DNA of 15,249 nucleotides from JBOHWJ01 sp050736615 (GCA_050736615.1 JBOHWL010000178.1:1-15249); one strand, 5' to 3'; counted from the first letter of the stretch, positions 6,947 through 13,539 are shown. Made by a program: numbers and translations. The notes: generated by a model from the sequence alone, not told the origin.

Positions 6947-7465
6947 ATGCCAAGTCATACCATATCGGTTCTGGTCGAAAACGAGTTCGGGGTGCTGTCG
7001 CGCGTGGCGGGGCTGTTCTCTAGCCGCGGCTTCAATATTGAGTCACTGACCGTCAATGAGGACCCGCTCGATCCGACCGTCTCACGGATCGTGCTGGTCA
7101 CGTCCGGCGACGATCAGATCCTCGAACAAGTCGATAAGCAGCTAAATAAACTGGTCTCGGTGATAAGGGTGACCGATTTCAAGGAGATCGAGACGATTGA
7201 CCGTGAGATGATTATGGTCAAGGTCGCGGTTGACGAACGCACCCGCTCGGAGCTGGATTCTATCGTGGCCGCCTTTCGCGCCCATGTGGTGGATATTGGG
7301 CCGCGCTCGTTGACGGTCGAAGTCACCGGTGACTCGGAGAAAATCCGCGCCTTTATTGGTTTGGTCCGCCCGCTCGGCATCAAGGAAATGGTGCGTTCAG
7401 GCAAAATCGCGATGGCGCGTTCCGTCCAGCCCGTCAGCAATAATCATCGCGCCGCCAGGGAATAG
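6947..7465 (+). CDS. ilvN: Acetolactate synthase small (regulatory) subunit
   Basis: Regulatory subunit of acetohydroxyacid synthase, the first common enzyme of valine, leucine and isoleucine synthesis; it raises activity of the large subunit and usually mediates valine feedback. Seen: an N-terminal ACT domain (ISVLVENEFGVLSRVAGLF and SRGFNIESLTV, residues about 5-36), a second part with DREMIMVKVAV, and DIGPRSLTVEVTGD followed by a PLGIKEMVRSGKIAM tail. The 172 residues are standard. The catalytic partner ilvB, normally just upstream, is absent: DUF465 sits there instead. No strong Shine-Dalgarno precedes the ATG at 6947. ilvC follows after 17 bases, so the two are probably one transcript. 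Confidence 0.96.
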   Translation: MPSHTISVLVENEFGVLSRVAGLFSSRGFNIESLTVNEDPLDPTVSRIVLVTSGDDQILEQVDKQLNKLVSVIRVTDFKEIETIDREMIMVKVAVDERTRSELDSIVAAFRAHVVDIGPRSLTVEVTGDSEKIRAFIGLVRPLGIKEMVRSGKIAMARSVQPVSNNHRAARE

Positions 7466-7482
7466 CCAGGAGAACTATATAA

Positions 7483-8499
7483 ATGAAGGTCTTTTACGAC
7501 CGCGACGCCGACATGAGCGCTTTGCGCGGTAAGAAAATCGCCATTCTGGGCTTCGGCAGCCAGGGTCATGCGCATGCGCTCAATCTGCGCGACAGTGGCA
7601 TGGACGTGCGGGTGGGTCTGCGCAAGGACAGCCCCTCGTGGGACAAGGCCGCTAAATGGGGCCTCAAGGTGCTCGAAACCGGCGCCGCCGCCAAAGAGGC
7701 GGATATCGTGATGGTGCTGGTGCCGGACGAAATGGCCGGCGACATCTATAAACGGGAAATCGAGCCGAATCTCAGTGCGGGCAACGCGCTCGCCTTCGGC
7801 CACGGCTTCAATATTCATTTCAAGTTCATCCAGCCGGCCAAAGACATCAACGTGTTTATGGTCGCGCCCAAAGGCCCTGGTCATCTGGTCCGCTCAGAGT
7901 TCGTCAAGGGCCGTGGCGTGCCGATGCTGCTCGCGGTCGAACAGGACCCGTCCAAGGACACTCAGCAGGTGGGCCTTGCCTATGGTGCCGCGATTGGTGG
8001 CGGGCGTGCGGCGATTATCGAGACCAGCTTCCGCGAAGAGACGGAAACGGACCTCTTCGGCGAACAGTCGGTGCTGTGCGGCGGGTTGACCGAGTTGATT
8101 CGCGCCGGTTTCGAAACCTTGGTCGAGGCCGGTTATGCGCCCGAGATGGCGTATTTCGAGTGCGTCCACGAGGTCAAGCTGATCGTCGACTTAATCTACG
8201 AGGGTGGCATTTCCAACATGCGCTACTCGATCAGCAATACCGCCGAATACGGCGATATGACACGCGGCAACCGCGTGGTCGGCAAGCCGACACGCGCGGC
8301 GATGAAGCAAATCCTCGCCGATATCCAGTCCGGCAAGTTCGCCAACGAATGGATCGACGAATATCGCGCCGGCCTGCCGCATTTCAAACAACTACGCCAG
8401 GAAGGCGAGCGACATCCGGTCGAGGATGTCGGGCGCAAGCTGCGCGCCTTCATGCCGTGGTTGGCAAGCGAACGGCTGGTGGATAAGGCTCGCAACTGA
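7483..8499 (+). CDS. ilvC: Ketol-acid reductoisomerase, class I (NAD(P)+)
   Basis: Second step of branched-chain amino acid synthesis: Mg-dependent alkyl migration and NAD(P)H reduction of acetolactate or acetohydroxybutyrate. The 338 residues are the short class I length. Seen: Rossmann motif GFGSQGHAHA (from residue 23), a cofactor-loop segment VGLRKDSPSW whose Arg and Ser residues suggest NADPH, VAPKGPGHLVR, the metal-binding EETETDLFGEQ, and YEGGISNMRYSISNTAEYG in the knotted C-terminal domain. AGGAG at 7468-7472 lies ten bases before the ATG. It lies between ilvN and psd; the ilv-psd-pssA-leuA order is one seen in deltaproteobacterial-type genomes. Confidence 0.98.
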   Translation: MKVFYDRDADMSALRGKKIAILGFGSQGHAHALNLRDSGMDVRVGLRKDSPSWDKAAKWGLKVLETGAAAKEADIVMVLVPDEMAGDIYKREIEPNLSAGNALAFGHGFNIHFKFIQPAKDINVFMVAPKGPGHLVRSEFVKGRGVPMLLAVEQDPSKDTQQVGLAYGAAIGGGRAAIIETSFREETETDLFGEQSVLCGGLTELIRAGFETLVEAGYAPEMAYFECVHEVKLIVDLIYEGGISNMRYSISNTAEYGDMTRGNRVVGKPTRAAMKQILADIQSGKFANEWIDEYRAGLPHFKQLRQEGERHPVEDVGRKLRAFMPWLASERLVDKARN

Positions 8500-8555
8500 A
8501 GCGAGGGTTGTAAATCGATCTCACAACTCTGGCGCATGGCCGCAAGATAAAGCGG

Positions 8556-9194
8556 TTGGCGCAGACGCTCGGGCTTGCGGCCGAGGGCCTGCCGATCGCG
8601 CTCGGAATTGGCCTGATCGGCGTAATCCTGCTGGCCTGCGGCCTCGTGGCCTTGGGTATCGTTGTATTGATCGCCGCGATGGCCGCTGGCGCCTTTTTCC
8701 GCGATCCGGAACGGCGGGCCGTCGGCTCCTTCAACACGATCCTCTCGGGCGCCGACGGCCGCGTCACCGAAATTACCGAAGCTTCAATCCCGGAGCACGC
8801 GGGCCAACGCTTTCACCGGGTCTCCGTGTTCATGTCGCCGCTCGACGTCCACGTTAATCGCGCGCCCGCCAGCGGTGAAATCGTCGCGACCGTGCATACG
8901 CCGGGGGAGTTTCGCGCGGCCTTTCGCGACGATGCCGGGGAGCGCAACGAGCGCAATCTTATCCTGATTAACGGTGCCGACGGCCGCCCCTACGCGATGA
9001 TGCAGATCGCCGGCTATCTGGCCCGCCGCATCGTATGCCGCCTGCGTCCGCATGACCGGGTCGAGCGCGGACAGCGCATCGGGCTTATAATGTTTGGCAG
9101 CAGAGTTGATCATTTCATGCCGTTTGAATATCGCGTCACGGTCAAACCGGGTGAGCGGGTGCGTGCGGGTGAAAGTGTCATCGGAGAGCTTTAA
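8556..9194 (+). CDS. psd: Phosphatidylserine decarboxylase, short (prokaryotic type II) form
   Basis: Pyruvoyl enzyme that turns phosphatidylserine into phosphatidylethanolamine at the inner membrane. Seen: hydrophobic N-terminus (residues about 10-48), FFRDPER, GADGRV (usually S-P-A-D-G; here S-G-A-D-G), FMSPLDVHVNRAP with probable catalytic His99, and the self-cleavage site in IMFGSRVDHFMP: cutting between Gly181 and Ser182 would create the pyruvoyl group. The 212 residues match short forms. The start is TTG at 8556; no ATG exists upstream in frame after the TAA at 8511, and there is no clear Shine-Dalgarno, so the exact start is uncertain. It acts on the product of pssA, which begins directly after its stop (TAAATG). 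Confidence 0.94.
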   Translation: MAQTLGLAAEGLPIALGIGLIGVILLACGLVALGIVVLIAAMAAGAFFRDPERRAVGSFNTILSGADGRVTEITEASIPEHAGQRFHRVSVFMSPLDVHVNRAPASGEIVATVHTPGEFRAAFRDDAGERNERNLILINGADGRPYAMMQIAGYLARRIVCRLRPHDRVERGQRIGLIMFGSRVDHFMPFEYRVTVKPGERVRAGESVIGEL

Positions 9195-10082
9195 ATGAGC
9201 CGGACTAAATTACGTTCCCAGCGGGAAAACGCCCGGATGCGGGTGATTTCGAGCCATTTAAGGGAGCGACGGAAGAAAATCACCGCGCCGCTGCGCCGCG
9301 GCGTCTATTTAGTGCCGGTCACGATTACCTCGCTAGGGCTGCTGGCGGGCTTCTATTCGCTGATCTCCGCCGTCAATGCGCATTTCGAATTGGCCGCCGT
9401 GATGATCATGGTGGCGTTCATCTGCGACGGCCTCGACGGCCGTGTCGCGCGCGCTTCCAGTACTTCAAGCCAATTCGGCGTCGAATACGACAGCTTGTCC
9501 GACGTGGTCGCCTTTGGGGTGGCGCCGGCCGGCCTCGCCTACACCTGGGCGCTGAAGCCGCTGGGCGCAATCGGAATTGTGCTGGCGGGCCTCTACGTCG
9601 TCGCCGCGGCTTTGCGTCTGGCCCGTTTCAATATCCAGACGGTCAGTTCGGATAAGCGCCGCTTCACCGGCCTGCCGGTGCCAGGCGCCGCCGCGATGAT
9701 GGCTGGGCTGGTACTCGCCTACAGCTACTTCGAGCTTAATTCGCCGCTGATCTTGGGCATTTTTATGGCGCCACTGACGTTGGCGCTGGCCGCCCTCATG
9801 ATCTCGCGCATACCCTATCCCAGCTTCAAGTCGCTTCATTTGAAGAAGCGTGCGCAAATCGAGCTGGTGGTGGCGGTGCTGGTGGTGGCGGCACTTTTGT
9901 TCGTGATGCCGCAATTCACCGTATTCGTACTGGCAGCCGCCTATGTTCTGTCAGGCCCTTTCCTGCTGATCAGGGGGGAACGCGTAAAGCCCGCGCCGCC
10001 GGTCCTGCGCCCGGTTCCGTCATCCTCAACGGCGCTGGACCATAGCAAGGCCGCCAACCATCAAACACCCGTCGCACCCTGA
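9195..10082 (+). CDS. pssA: CDP-diacylglycerol-serine O-phosphatidyltransferase
   Basis: Inner-membrane enzyme that makes phosphatidylserine from CDP-diacylglycerol (supplied by CdsA) and serine; Psd then decarboxylates the product. Seen: the CDP-alcohol phosphatidyltransferase signature with D78-G-x-D81-G-x-x-A-R86, eight residues, G95-x3-D99-x3-D103, and about six to eight hydrophobic segments between residues 40 and 255. The N-terminus is basic (about 35 residues with RERRKK), and the C-terminal 40 residues are Pro/Ser-rich and probably disordered, which makes the protein longer (295) than minimal homologs (about 170-250). The call as PssA rather than PgsA rests on the signature context and the psd neighbour. 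Confidence 0.93.
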   Translation: MSRTKLRSQRENARMRVISSHLRERRKKITAPLRRGVYLVPVTITSLGLLAGFYSLISAVNAHFELAAVMIMVAFICDGLDGRVARASSTSSQFGVEYDSLSDVVAFGVAPAGLAYTWALKPLGAIGIVLAGLYVVAAALRLARFNIQTVSSDKRRFTGLPVPGAAAMMAGLVLAYSYFELNSPLILGIFMAPLTLALAALMISRIPYPSFKSLHLKKRAQIELVVAVLVVAALLFVMPQFTVFVLAAAYVLSGPFLLIRGERVKPAPPVLRPVPSSSTALDHSKAANHQTPVAP

Positions 10083-10272
10083 CCGCGTTCGCGGCGGGAA
10101 CACCGAATCAATCCTCCGCGGCTCGACCGAAGCCTCGGGGTCCGGTCGTCTATAGCGTGGGCCGGGAAGCGAATCTTGCGTGGCCTGTTACCCGCGTCGG
10201 TGGCGGCGTTTGAATCGTAATCGGATCGATAGTGCGCAATGAGAATGGACGCTTCTTGCCGCGAAGTAAAGC

Positions 10273-10286
10273 GCTAACAGCTAACA
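10273..10286 (+). repeat. Tandem heptamer gctaaca x2, possible operator
   Basis: Two exact back-to-back copies of gctaaca (10273-10279 and 10280-10286) lie about 60 bases before the antitoxin start, just upstream of the candidate promoter. Antitoxins with DNA-binding domains commonly bind repeats near their own promoter, so this is a candidate operator, but two seven-base copies could be chance. Confidence 0.25.
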
Positions 10287-10309
10287 TTTTCAATAATATA
10301 CGGACATAT

Positions 10310-10339
10310 TTGCAGAGTTCACAGCTTTTGGGCTATTTT
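10310..10339 (+). promoter_or_regulatory. Possible promoter of the toxin-antitoxin module
   Basis: ttgcag (10310-10315), 18-base spacer, tatttt (10334-10339), in an AT-rich stretch. Transcription would start near 10346, which is the A of the antitoxin ATG, implying a leaderless mRNA. No Shine-Dalgarno is seen before that ATG, which fits. The boxes are imperfect matches to sigma-70. Confidence 0.35.
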
Positions 10340-10345
10340 TCTCCT

Positions 10346-10981
10346 ATGAAACTTGGTCTGTTTACTGCCGATCAAGTATGCGTTCTGTGTGGCGTTTCCG
10401 CGCGTCAGCTCGCGTATTGGGATAAAACTGGATTTTTTAAGCCTCGGTACACCGGTGATTCCAAGCGTGCATTCAATCGGGTCTATTCGTTTCGTGATGT
10501 GGTGGGGTTGCGGACGATCGGCCTGTTGCGAAACAAATACAAGGTCCCTCTAAGCCCGGACCTTCGTAACATCAGCGATGAGCTGAAGAAAACTCCCGAA
10601 GCGGATTGGTCCAATCTGGCCTTTTATCGCGATCCGGCGGGGCGGGTATATTTCGGCCATCCTGAGACAGGTGAGATAGTCGGGACCAGCCCACGGGGCC
10701 AGCGCCCAGTGTTCGAGATGAGCGAGGTAATTCACAATGTCGAAAGAAATCTCGCGCGAATGAACCGGAGAAAGGCGAAGCAGATTGGCAAGATTGATCA
10801 AAACCGCTTTGTCGTACGAAATGCGGAAAGGATTGCGGGAACGCGCATTCCTACGGCTGCCATCTACCGACTGCACAGCGCCGGTTATGATATACAGGCG
10901 ATCATTCGCGAGTTTCCGCGCCTGACTTCCGCTGACGTGAAGGCCGCGATTCAGAACGAACAACTAAAGGTTGCCAGTTAG
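10346..10981 (+). CDS. MerR-like HTH / DUF433 antitoxin (VapB45-like)
   Basis: Probable antitoxin and autoregulator of the following gene. Seen in order: an N-terminal winged-helix HTH of MerR type (residues about 5-65: FTADQVCVLCGVSARQLAYW, then RVYSFRDVVGLRTIGLL), a middle region with DPAGRVYFGHPETGEIV and VFEMSEVIHNVERN, and a C-terminal DUF433 segment (about 155-208: FVVRNAERIAGTRIPTAAIY, then AGYDIQAIIREFPRLTSADV). DUF433 proteins pair with DUF5615 PIN-like toxins; the HTH-plus-DUF433 layout recalls M. tuberculosis VapB45. I chose the ATG at 10346 (211 residues) because the conserved HTH starts there. The upstream region is AT-richer than the core genes, and the module interrupts the usual pssA-leuA order, which suggests acquisition. 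Confidence 0.8.
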   Translation: MKLGLFTADQVCVLCGVSARQLAYWDKTGFFKPRYTGDSKRAFNRVYSFRDVVGLRTIGLLRNKYKVPLSPDLRNISDELKKTPEADWSNLAFYRDPAGRVYFGHPETGEIVGTSPRGQRPVFEMSEVIHNVERNLARMNRRKAKQIGKIDQNRFVVRNAERIAGTRIPTAAIYRLHSAGYDIQAIIREFPRLTSADVKAAIQNEQLKVAS

Positions 10982-11005
10982 TTTGCCACGGCCCTCGTCG
11001 GCGCG

Positions 11006-11395
11006 ATGGACCTGCTCATCGACGAGTGTGTGCCGGCGTCTGTTACTAAGGTGTTCGCGGAGCGAGGCCATCGCATAGTTTATGTTGCGAGAGAACTCGG
11101 GCAAAGCAGTCCAGACAGGCTTGTCGCCGAAACCGCAGATGAGCATGGCCTGAGTCTGATCACATGGAATGTCAAAGATTTCCGAGCATTGGGATTACTG
11201 CGCAGACCGCGACACAATCAACAGCAATTTCGGCATGCCGGCATGATCTCATTTTTGTGCGGTGAGGATCGGGGCGCGAGGCGGGCTAAGCAGGTTATCG
11301 AATCGATAGAATTTGAGTTTGTGCAAGCTTCGCGACGAGCGGATCCGCGCCTACTTGTCTCTGTTTACATAGATAGGTTGATCATCCATTTCTAA
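11006..11395 (+). CDS. DUF5615 PIN-like toxin (VapC45-like)
   Basis: Probable ribonuclease toxin, 129 residues, 24 bases after the DUF433 antitoxin. Seen: LLIDECVP at the N-terminus (Asp6 and Glu7, the first acidic pair), RGHRIVYVARELGQSSPDRLVAE (in two parts around Asp37), and GLSLITWNVKDF with Asp58. This is the D-E-x-L/V-P ... A-x-x-x-x ... T-x-x-D-F pattern of DUF5615. The first expected Asp after the Thr appears as Asn55 with one extra residue, so metal binding may differ from the canonical T-x-D-x-D-F. The start ATG is fixed by a stop in frame at 10979; its Shine-Dalgarno is weak, consistent with coupling to the antitoxin. The target RNA cannot be inferred. Confidence 0.78.
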   Translation: MDLLIDECVPASVTKVFAERGHRIVYVARELGQSSPDRLVAETADEHGLSLITWNVKDFRALGLLRRPRHNQQQFRHAGMISFLCGEDRGARRAKQVIESIEFEFVQASRRADPRLLVSVYIDRLIIHF

Positions 11396-11460
11396 CATTA
11401 ACCCGTCACGTTCCTGACAGACTCTAATGGCGAAATCATTTGCCCTAACTCCCCGGTTAT

Positions 11461-11476
11461 GGGGCGATTTCGCCCC
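11461..11476 (+). promoter_or_regulatory. GC-rich hairpin upstream of the leu leader promoter
   Basis: ggggcg (11461-11466) and cgcccc (11471-11476) form a perfect six-pair stem with a four-base loop, ending where the -35 box begins. A cccc run (11451-11454) and a cggggc (11491-11496) give alternative pairings. It could help end the toxin-antitoxin transcript or act as a protein site by the promoter; without a T-tract it is not a typical terminator. Confidence 0.35.
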
Positions 11477-11505
11477 TTGACCGCGAAGGGCGGGGCCGCT
11501 AGTAA
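11477..11505 (+). promoter_or_regulatory. leuA: Sigma-70-like promoter of the leuA leader
   Basis: ttgacc (11477-11482, five of six to the -35 consensus), an exact 17-base spacer, and tagtaa (11500-11505, four of six to the -10 consensus). The predicted transcription start at about 11512-11514 coincides with the leader-peptide ATG at 11513. Spacing and position before the attenuator make this the likely start of the leuA transcript. Confidence 0.6.
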
Positions 11506-11512
11506 TGACGTG

Positions 11513-11596
11513 ATGCATACGCACTCACGGCTCGGACTGCTACTTAGCCTGGCCCTTATTGGGGCCCACGCCAGGGGCGTCGAGGTGCGAGCCTGA
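11513..11596 (+). CDS. leuL: Leucine-rich leader peptide of the leuA attenuator
   Basis: A 27-codon ORF beginning MHTHSRLGLLLSLALIGAHA and ending in RGVEVRA. Six codons are Leu (ctc, ctg, cta, ctt, ctg, ctt at 11531-11557), three of them consecutive. It would act as a leucine sensor: ribosomes that stall there when Leu-tRNA is short change the fold of the RNA downstream and prevent termination before leuA. Its layout, a GLLL run followed by an Arg-Gly tail, is like E. coli LeuL (GLLLLN... VRGRP). No Shine-Dalgarno precedes it and the promoter places the transcript start at the ATG, so it looks leaderless; an in-frame GTG at 11510 is the only alternative. Confidence 0.75.
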   Translation: MHTHSRLGLLLSLALIGAHARGVEVRA

Positions 11597-11633
11597 GCAA
11601 GGCTTCAAACTGAGAGATTAAACGCCCCAGGCG
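11568..11633 (+). promoter_or_regulatory. Pause and antiterminator pairings of the leuA attenuator
   Basis: cgccaggggcgt (11569-11580) pairs with acgccccaggcg (11622-11633) at 11 of 12 positions (one A-A mismatch); this would block the terminator. The same first segment can instead fold on itself, acgcc (11568-11572) with ggcgt (11576-11580), leaving 11622-11633 free for the terminator. A smaller hairpin, agcc/ggct (11590-11593 with 11601-11604), spans the leader stop codon. These are the alternative structures expected of ribosome-mediated attenuation. Confidence 0.65.
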
Positions 11634-11669
11634 CAGGCCGAATCGAGCCGCCTGGGGCGTTTTCTTTTT
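11620..11669 (+). terminator. Intrinsic terminator (attenuator) before leuA
   Basis: Perfect 14-pair stem: 11620-11633 (aaacgccccaggcg) with 11649-11662 (cgcctggggcgttt), 15-base loop, followed by a T-rich tail (tttctttttc, 11661-11670). The right arm core (11649-11660) is a near copy (11 of 12) of the upstream segment 11569-11580, so the two compete for the left arm. It lies about 53 bases before the leuA ATG, the position of an attenuator. Confidence 0.88.
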
Positions 11670-11722
11670 CCAGCGCCATGTGGTTCGTGTCGCAGCCGGG
11701 GCAAACGCGAGGAGTAACGCAA

Positions 11723-13291
11723 ATGGTTGATCAACCCGCGGTCGCCGCGCCGGACGCTAACCACGTCCGCATCTTCGACACCACCCTGCGCGACGGTGAA
11801 CAGTCGCCCGGCTGCACCATGAATGTGGACGAGAAGCTCGCAATCGCGCGCCAGCTCGAACGCCTCAACGTGGACATTATCGAAGCTGGCTTTGCCGCCT
11901 CTTCGCCGGGTGAATTTGAAGCCGTGCGCCGCATCGCCGAAACCATCCGTAATCCGGTGGTGCTGAGCCTGTCCCGCACCCGCGAGGAGGACGTTGATCA
12001 GGCGCTGCGCGCGGTTGACCAGGCCAGCCGTCCCGGCATCCACATCTTTATCGCGACCTCCGACATCCATCTGAAGTACAAGCTGATGATGACGCGCGAG
12101 GACGTGCTTAACGCCGCCACCTGGGCGGTCACTCGCGCCAAACAGCATCTGGACTATATCGAGTTCTCATGCGAGGACGCCTCGCGCAGCGACTGGGACT
12201 TCATGGCCAAGATTTGCGCCGAAGTCATCCGCGCCGGCGCCCGCGTAATCAATCTGCCCGACACCACCGGCCATGCGATCCCGGAGGAATTCGGGCGCAT
12301 GTTCAACTACATGCGCGAGCATGTCGAGGGTGCTGGCCAGGTCATCTGGAGCGCGCATTGCCATAACGACCTGGGCCTCGCTGTCGCCAACTCGCTGGCC
12401 GCCATCACAAATGGCGCGCGGCAGGTCGAATGCACCATCAACGGCATCGGCGAACGCGCCGGCAACACCTCGATGGAAGAGGTGGTGATGGCGTTGCGGA
12501 CGCGCCGGGATTTGATGGGCGTCCAGACTGGAATCGAAACCCGCCAGATTTATCCAGCCTCGCGTCTGCTCGCGCAGATCATCGGTCAGCCGGTGCCGCC
12601 CAACAAGCCCATCGTGGGTGACAACGCCTTCGCGCATGAAGCCGGGATCCATCAGGATGGCGTGCTGAAAAACAAGTTGACCTACGAGATCATGAAACCA
12701 GAGGACATCGGCCTCCCGTCCAACAAATTGGTCCTGGGCAAGCATTCCGGACGCCACGCCTTCATCAATCGTTTGCGTGAGTTGGGGGTGGAACCAGCCA
12801 CGGTGGATGTGCCAACCGCGTTCGCCGCATTCAAGGAACTGTGCGACAAAAAGAAGATCGTTTACGACGACGATATTCTCGCCCTGGTCAACGAGGCTGG
12901 CCGCCGCACCGCCGATTATTTCGAATTGCTCGAGGTGGCCGTGTCGTCATCCTCGCGCGGCACGCCGCATGCCGAGGTCACGATGCGCGTCAGCGGTCAG
13001 GAGCGGGTCGAGCAGGCGACCGGCGACGGCATGGTGGACGCCTGCTACAAGGCGATCTATCGCATCGCGGACATCAGCCCGACCCTCGAGCGCTACGCCG
13101 TCAAGGCGATCACTGGTGGCACCGACGCGCTGGGTGAAGTCAGTTGCCTGGTGCGTGGCGACGGCATGACGGTGGCCGGCCAAGGCGCCCATAGCGATAT
13201 CGTGATGGCGAGCGCGCTGGCACTGGTCAACGCACTCAACCGCTTGAAGGCGCGGGAACAACTCGCGCCGCGTGCGAACGAAGGTCCGTAG
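11723..13291 (+). CDS. leuA: 2-isopropylmalate synthase
   Basis: First committed step of leucine synthesis: acetyl-CoA plus 2-oxoisovalerate gives 2-isopropylmalate. Start ATG 11723 has GAGGAG at 11709-11714, eight bases upstream; an in-frame ATG at 11678 would add 15 residues but sits by the terminator tail. 522 residues, normal for the LeuA type 1 group. Seen: TIM-barrel motif RIFDTTLRDGEQSPG (Arg23 and Asp24 in the active site), HCHNDLGLAVANSL (metal-binding His212 and His214), ECTINGIGERAGNTSMEE, FAHEAGIHQDGVLKN, LGKHSGRHAF, and a C-terminal LeuA regulatory domain (about 390-515, with GGTDALGEVSCLV) that normally binds leucine for feedback inhibition. Its expression is probably controlled by the attenuator upstream. 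Confidence 0.98.
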   Translation: MVDQPAVAAPDANHVRIFDTTLRDGEQSPGCTMNVDEKLAIARQLERLNVDIIEAGFAASSPGEFEAVRRIAETIRNPVVLSLSRTREEDVDQALRAVDQASRPGIHIFIATSDIHLKYKLMMTREDVLNAATWAVTRAKQHLDYIEFSCEDASRSDWDFMAKICAEVIRAGARVINLPDTTGHAIPEEFGRMFNYMREHVEGAGQVIWSAHCHNDLGLAVANSLAAITNGARQVECTINGIGERAGNTSMEEVVMALRTRRDLMGVQTGIETRQIYPASRLLAQIIGQPVPPNKPIVGDNAFAHEAGIHQDGVLKNKLTYEIMKPEDIGLPSNKLVLGKHSGRHAFINRLRELGVEPATVDVPTAFAAFKELCDKKKIVYDDDILALVNEAGRRTADYFELLEVAVSSSSRGTPHAEVTMRVSGQERVEQATGDGMVDACYKAIYRIADISPTLERYAVKAITGGTDALGEVSCLVRGDGMTVAGQGAHSDIVMASALALVNALNRLKAREQLAPRANEGP

Positions 13292-13539
13292 CTTTTCGGG
13301 CCAGCCGCAAACGGAATTTAGTCCGTTGGGGCTTGCCGTGGCGGCGCGGTTGGGCTAAGTGCTAGGGCTTCGGAAGGGATTGCTCTTTTTTGAAGCGAAT
13401 GGCGGCGTTGGGTCCTCGTGCGAAACCGGTCTTCGACCGGAGTGAGCCAGCCTCCAAGCGGTTGACCAACGGGTTAGTTCAAACACGCAGAGGCGCACCG
13501 GATCGCGAGTAAACGCGCACCGGCTCTCGAAGTTTGTCA
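13292..13539. other. Gap between leuA and leuB
   Basis: 248 bases without a gene; leuC and leuD are not here. Two small perfect hairpins are present: aacgga/tccgtt (13310-13315 with 13322-13327) and ccggtc/gaccgg (13426-13431 with 13435-13440, triloop). Neither is followed by a T-tract, though a six-T run lies at 13386-13391. I found no short Leu-rich ORF like the one before leuA. Confidence 0.5.

Larger units (their letters stand above)
10083..10345. other. Gap between pssA and the toxin-antitoxin module
   Basis: 263 bases without a credible gene. ccgcg/cgcgg (10083-10094) and cgaccg/cggtcg (10124-10129 with 10143-10148) could form small hairpins, but neither is followed by a T-tract. From about 10265 the sequence becomes AT-rich, unlike the flanking core genes, and carries a tandem heptamer and a possible promoter described separately. 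An open frame enters from a GTG at 10232, but its first 38 codons do not look like part of the antitoxin. Confidence 0.5.

Noticed and set aside
10232..10345. Longer antitoxin beginning at GTG 10232
   Set aside because: The first 38 residues do not resemble the family, and the stretch contains the likely promoter and tandem repeat.
11678..11722. Upstream ATG start for leuA
   Set aside because: The ATG at 11723 has a GAGGAG at ideal spacing and gives the normal LeuA N-terminus; the extra 15 residues begin right after the terminator tail.
11618..12148. 176-codon minus-strand open frame opposite the terminator and leuA start
   Set aside because: It crosses the terminator stem and the conserved LeuA N-terminus; shadow of leuA.
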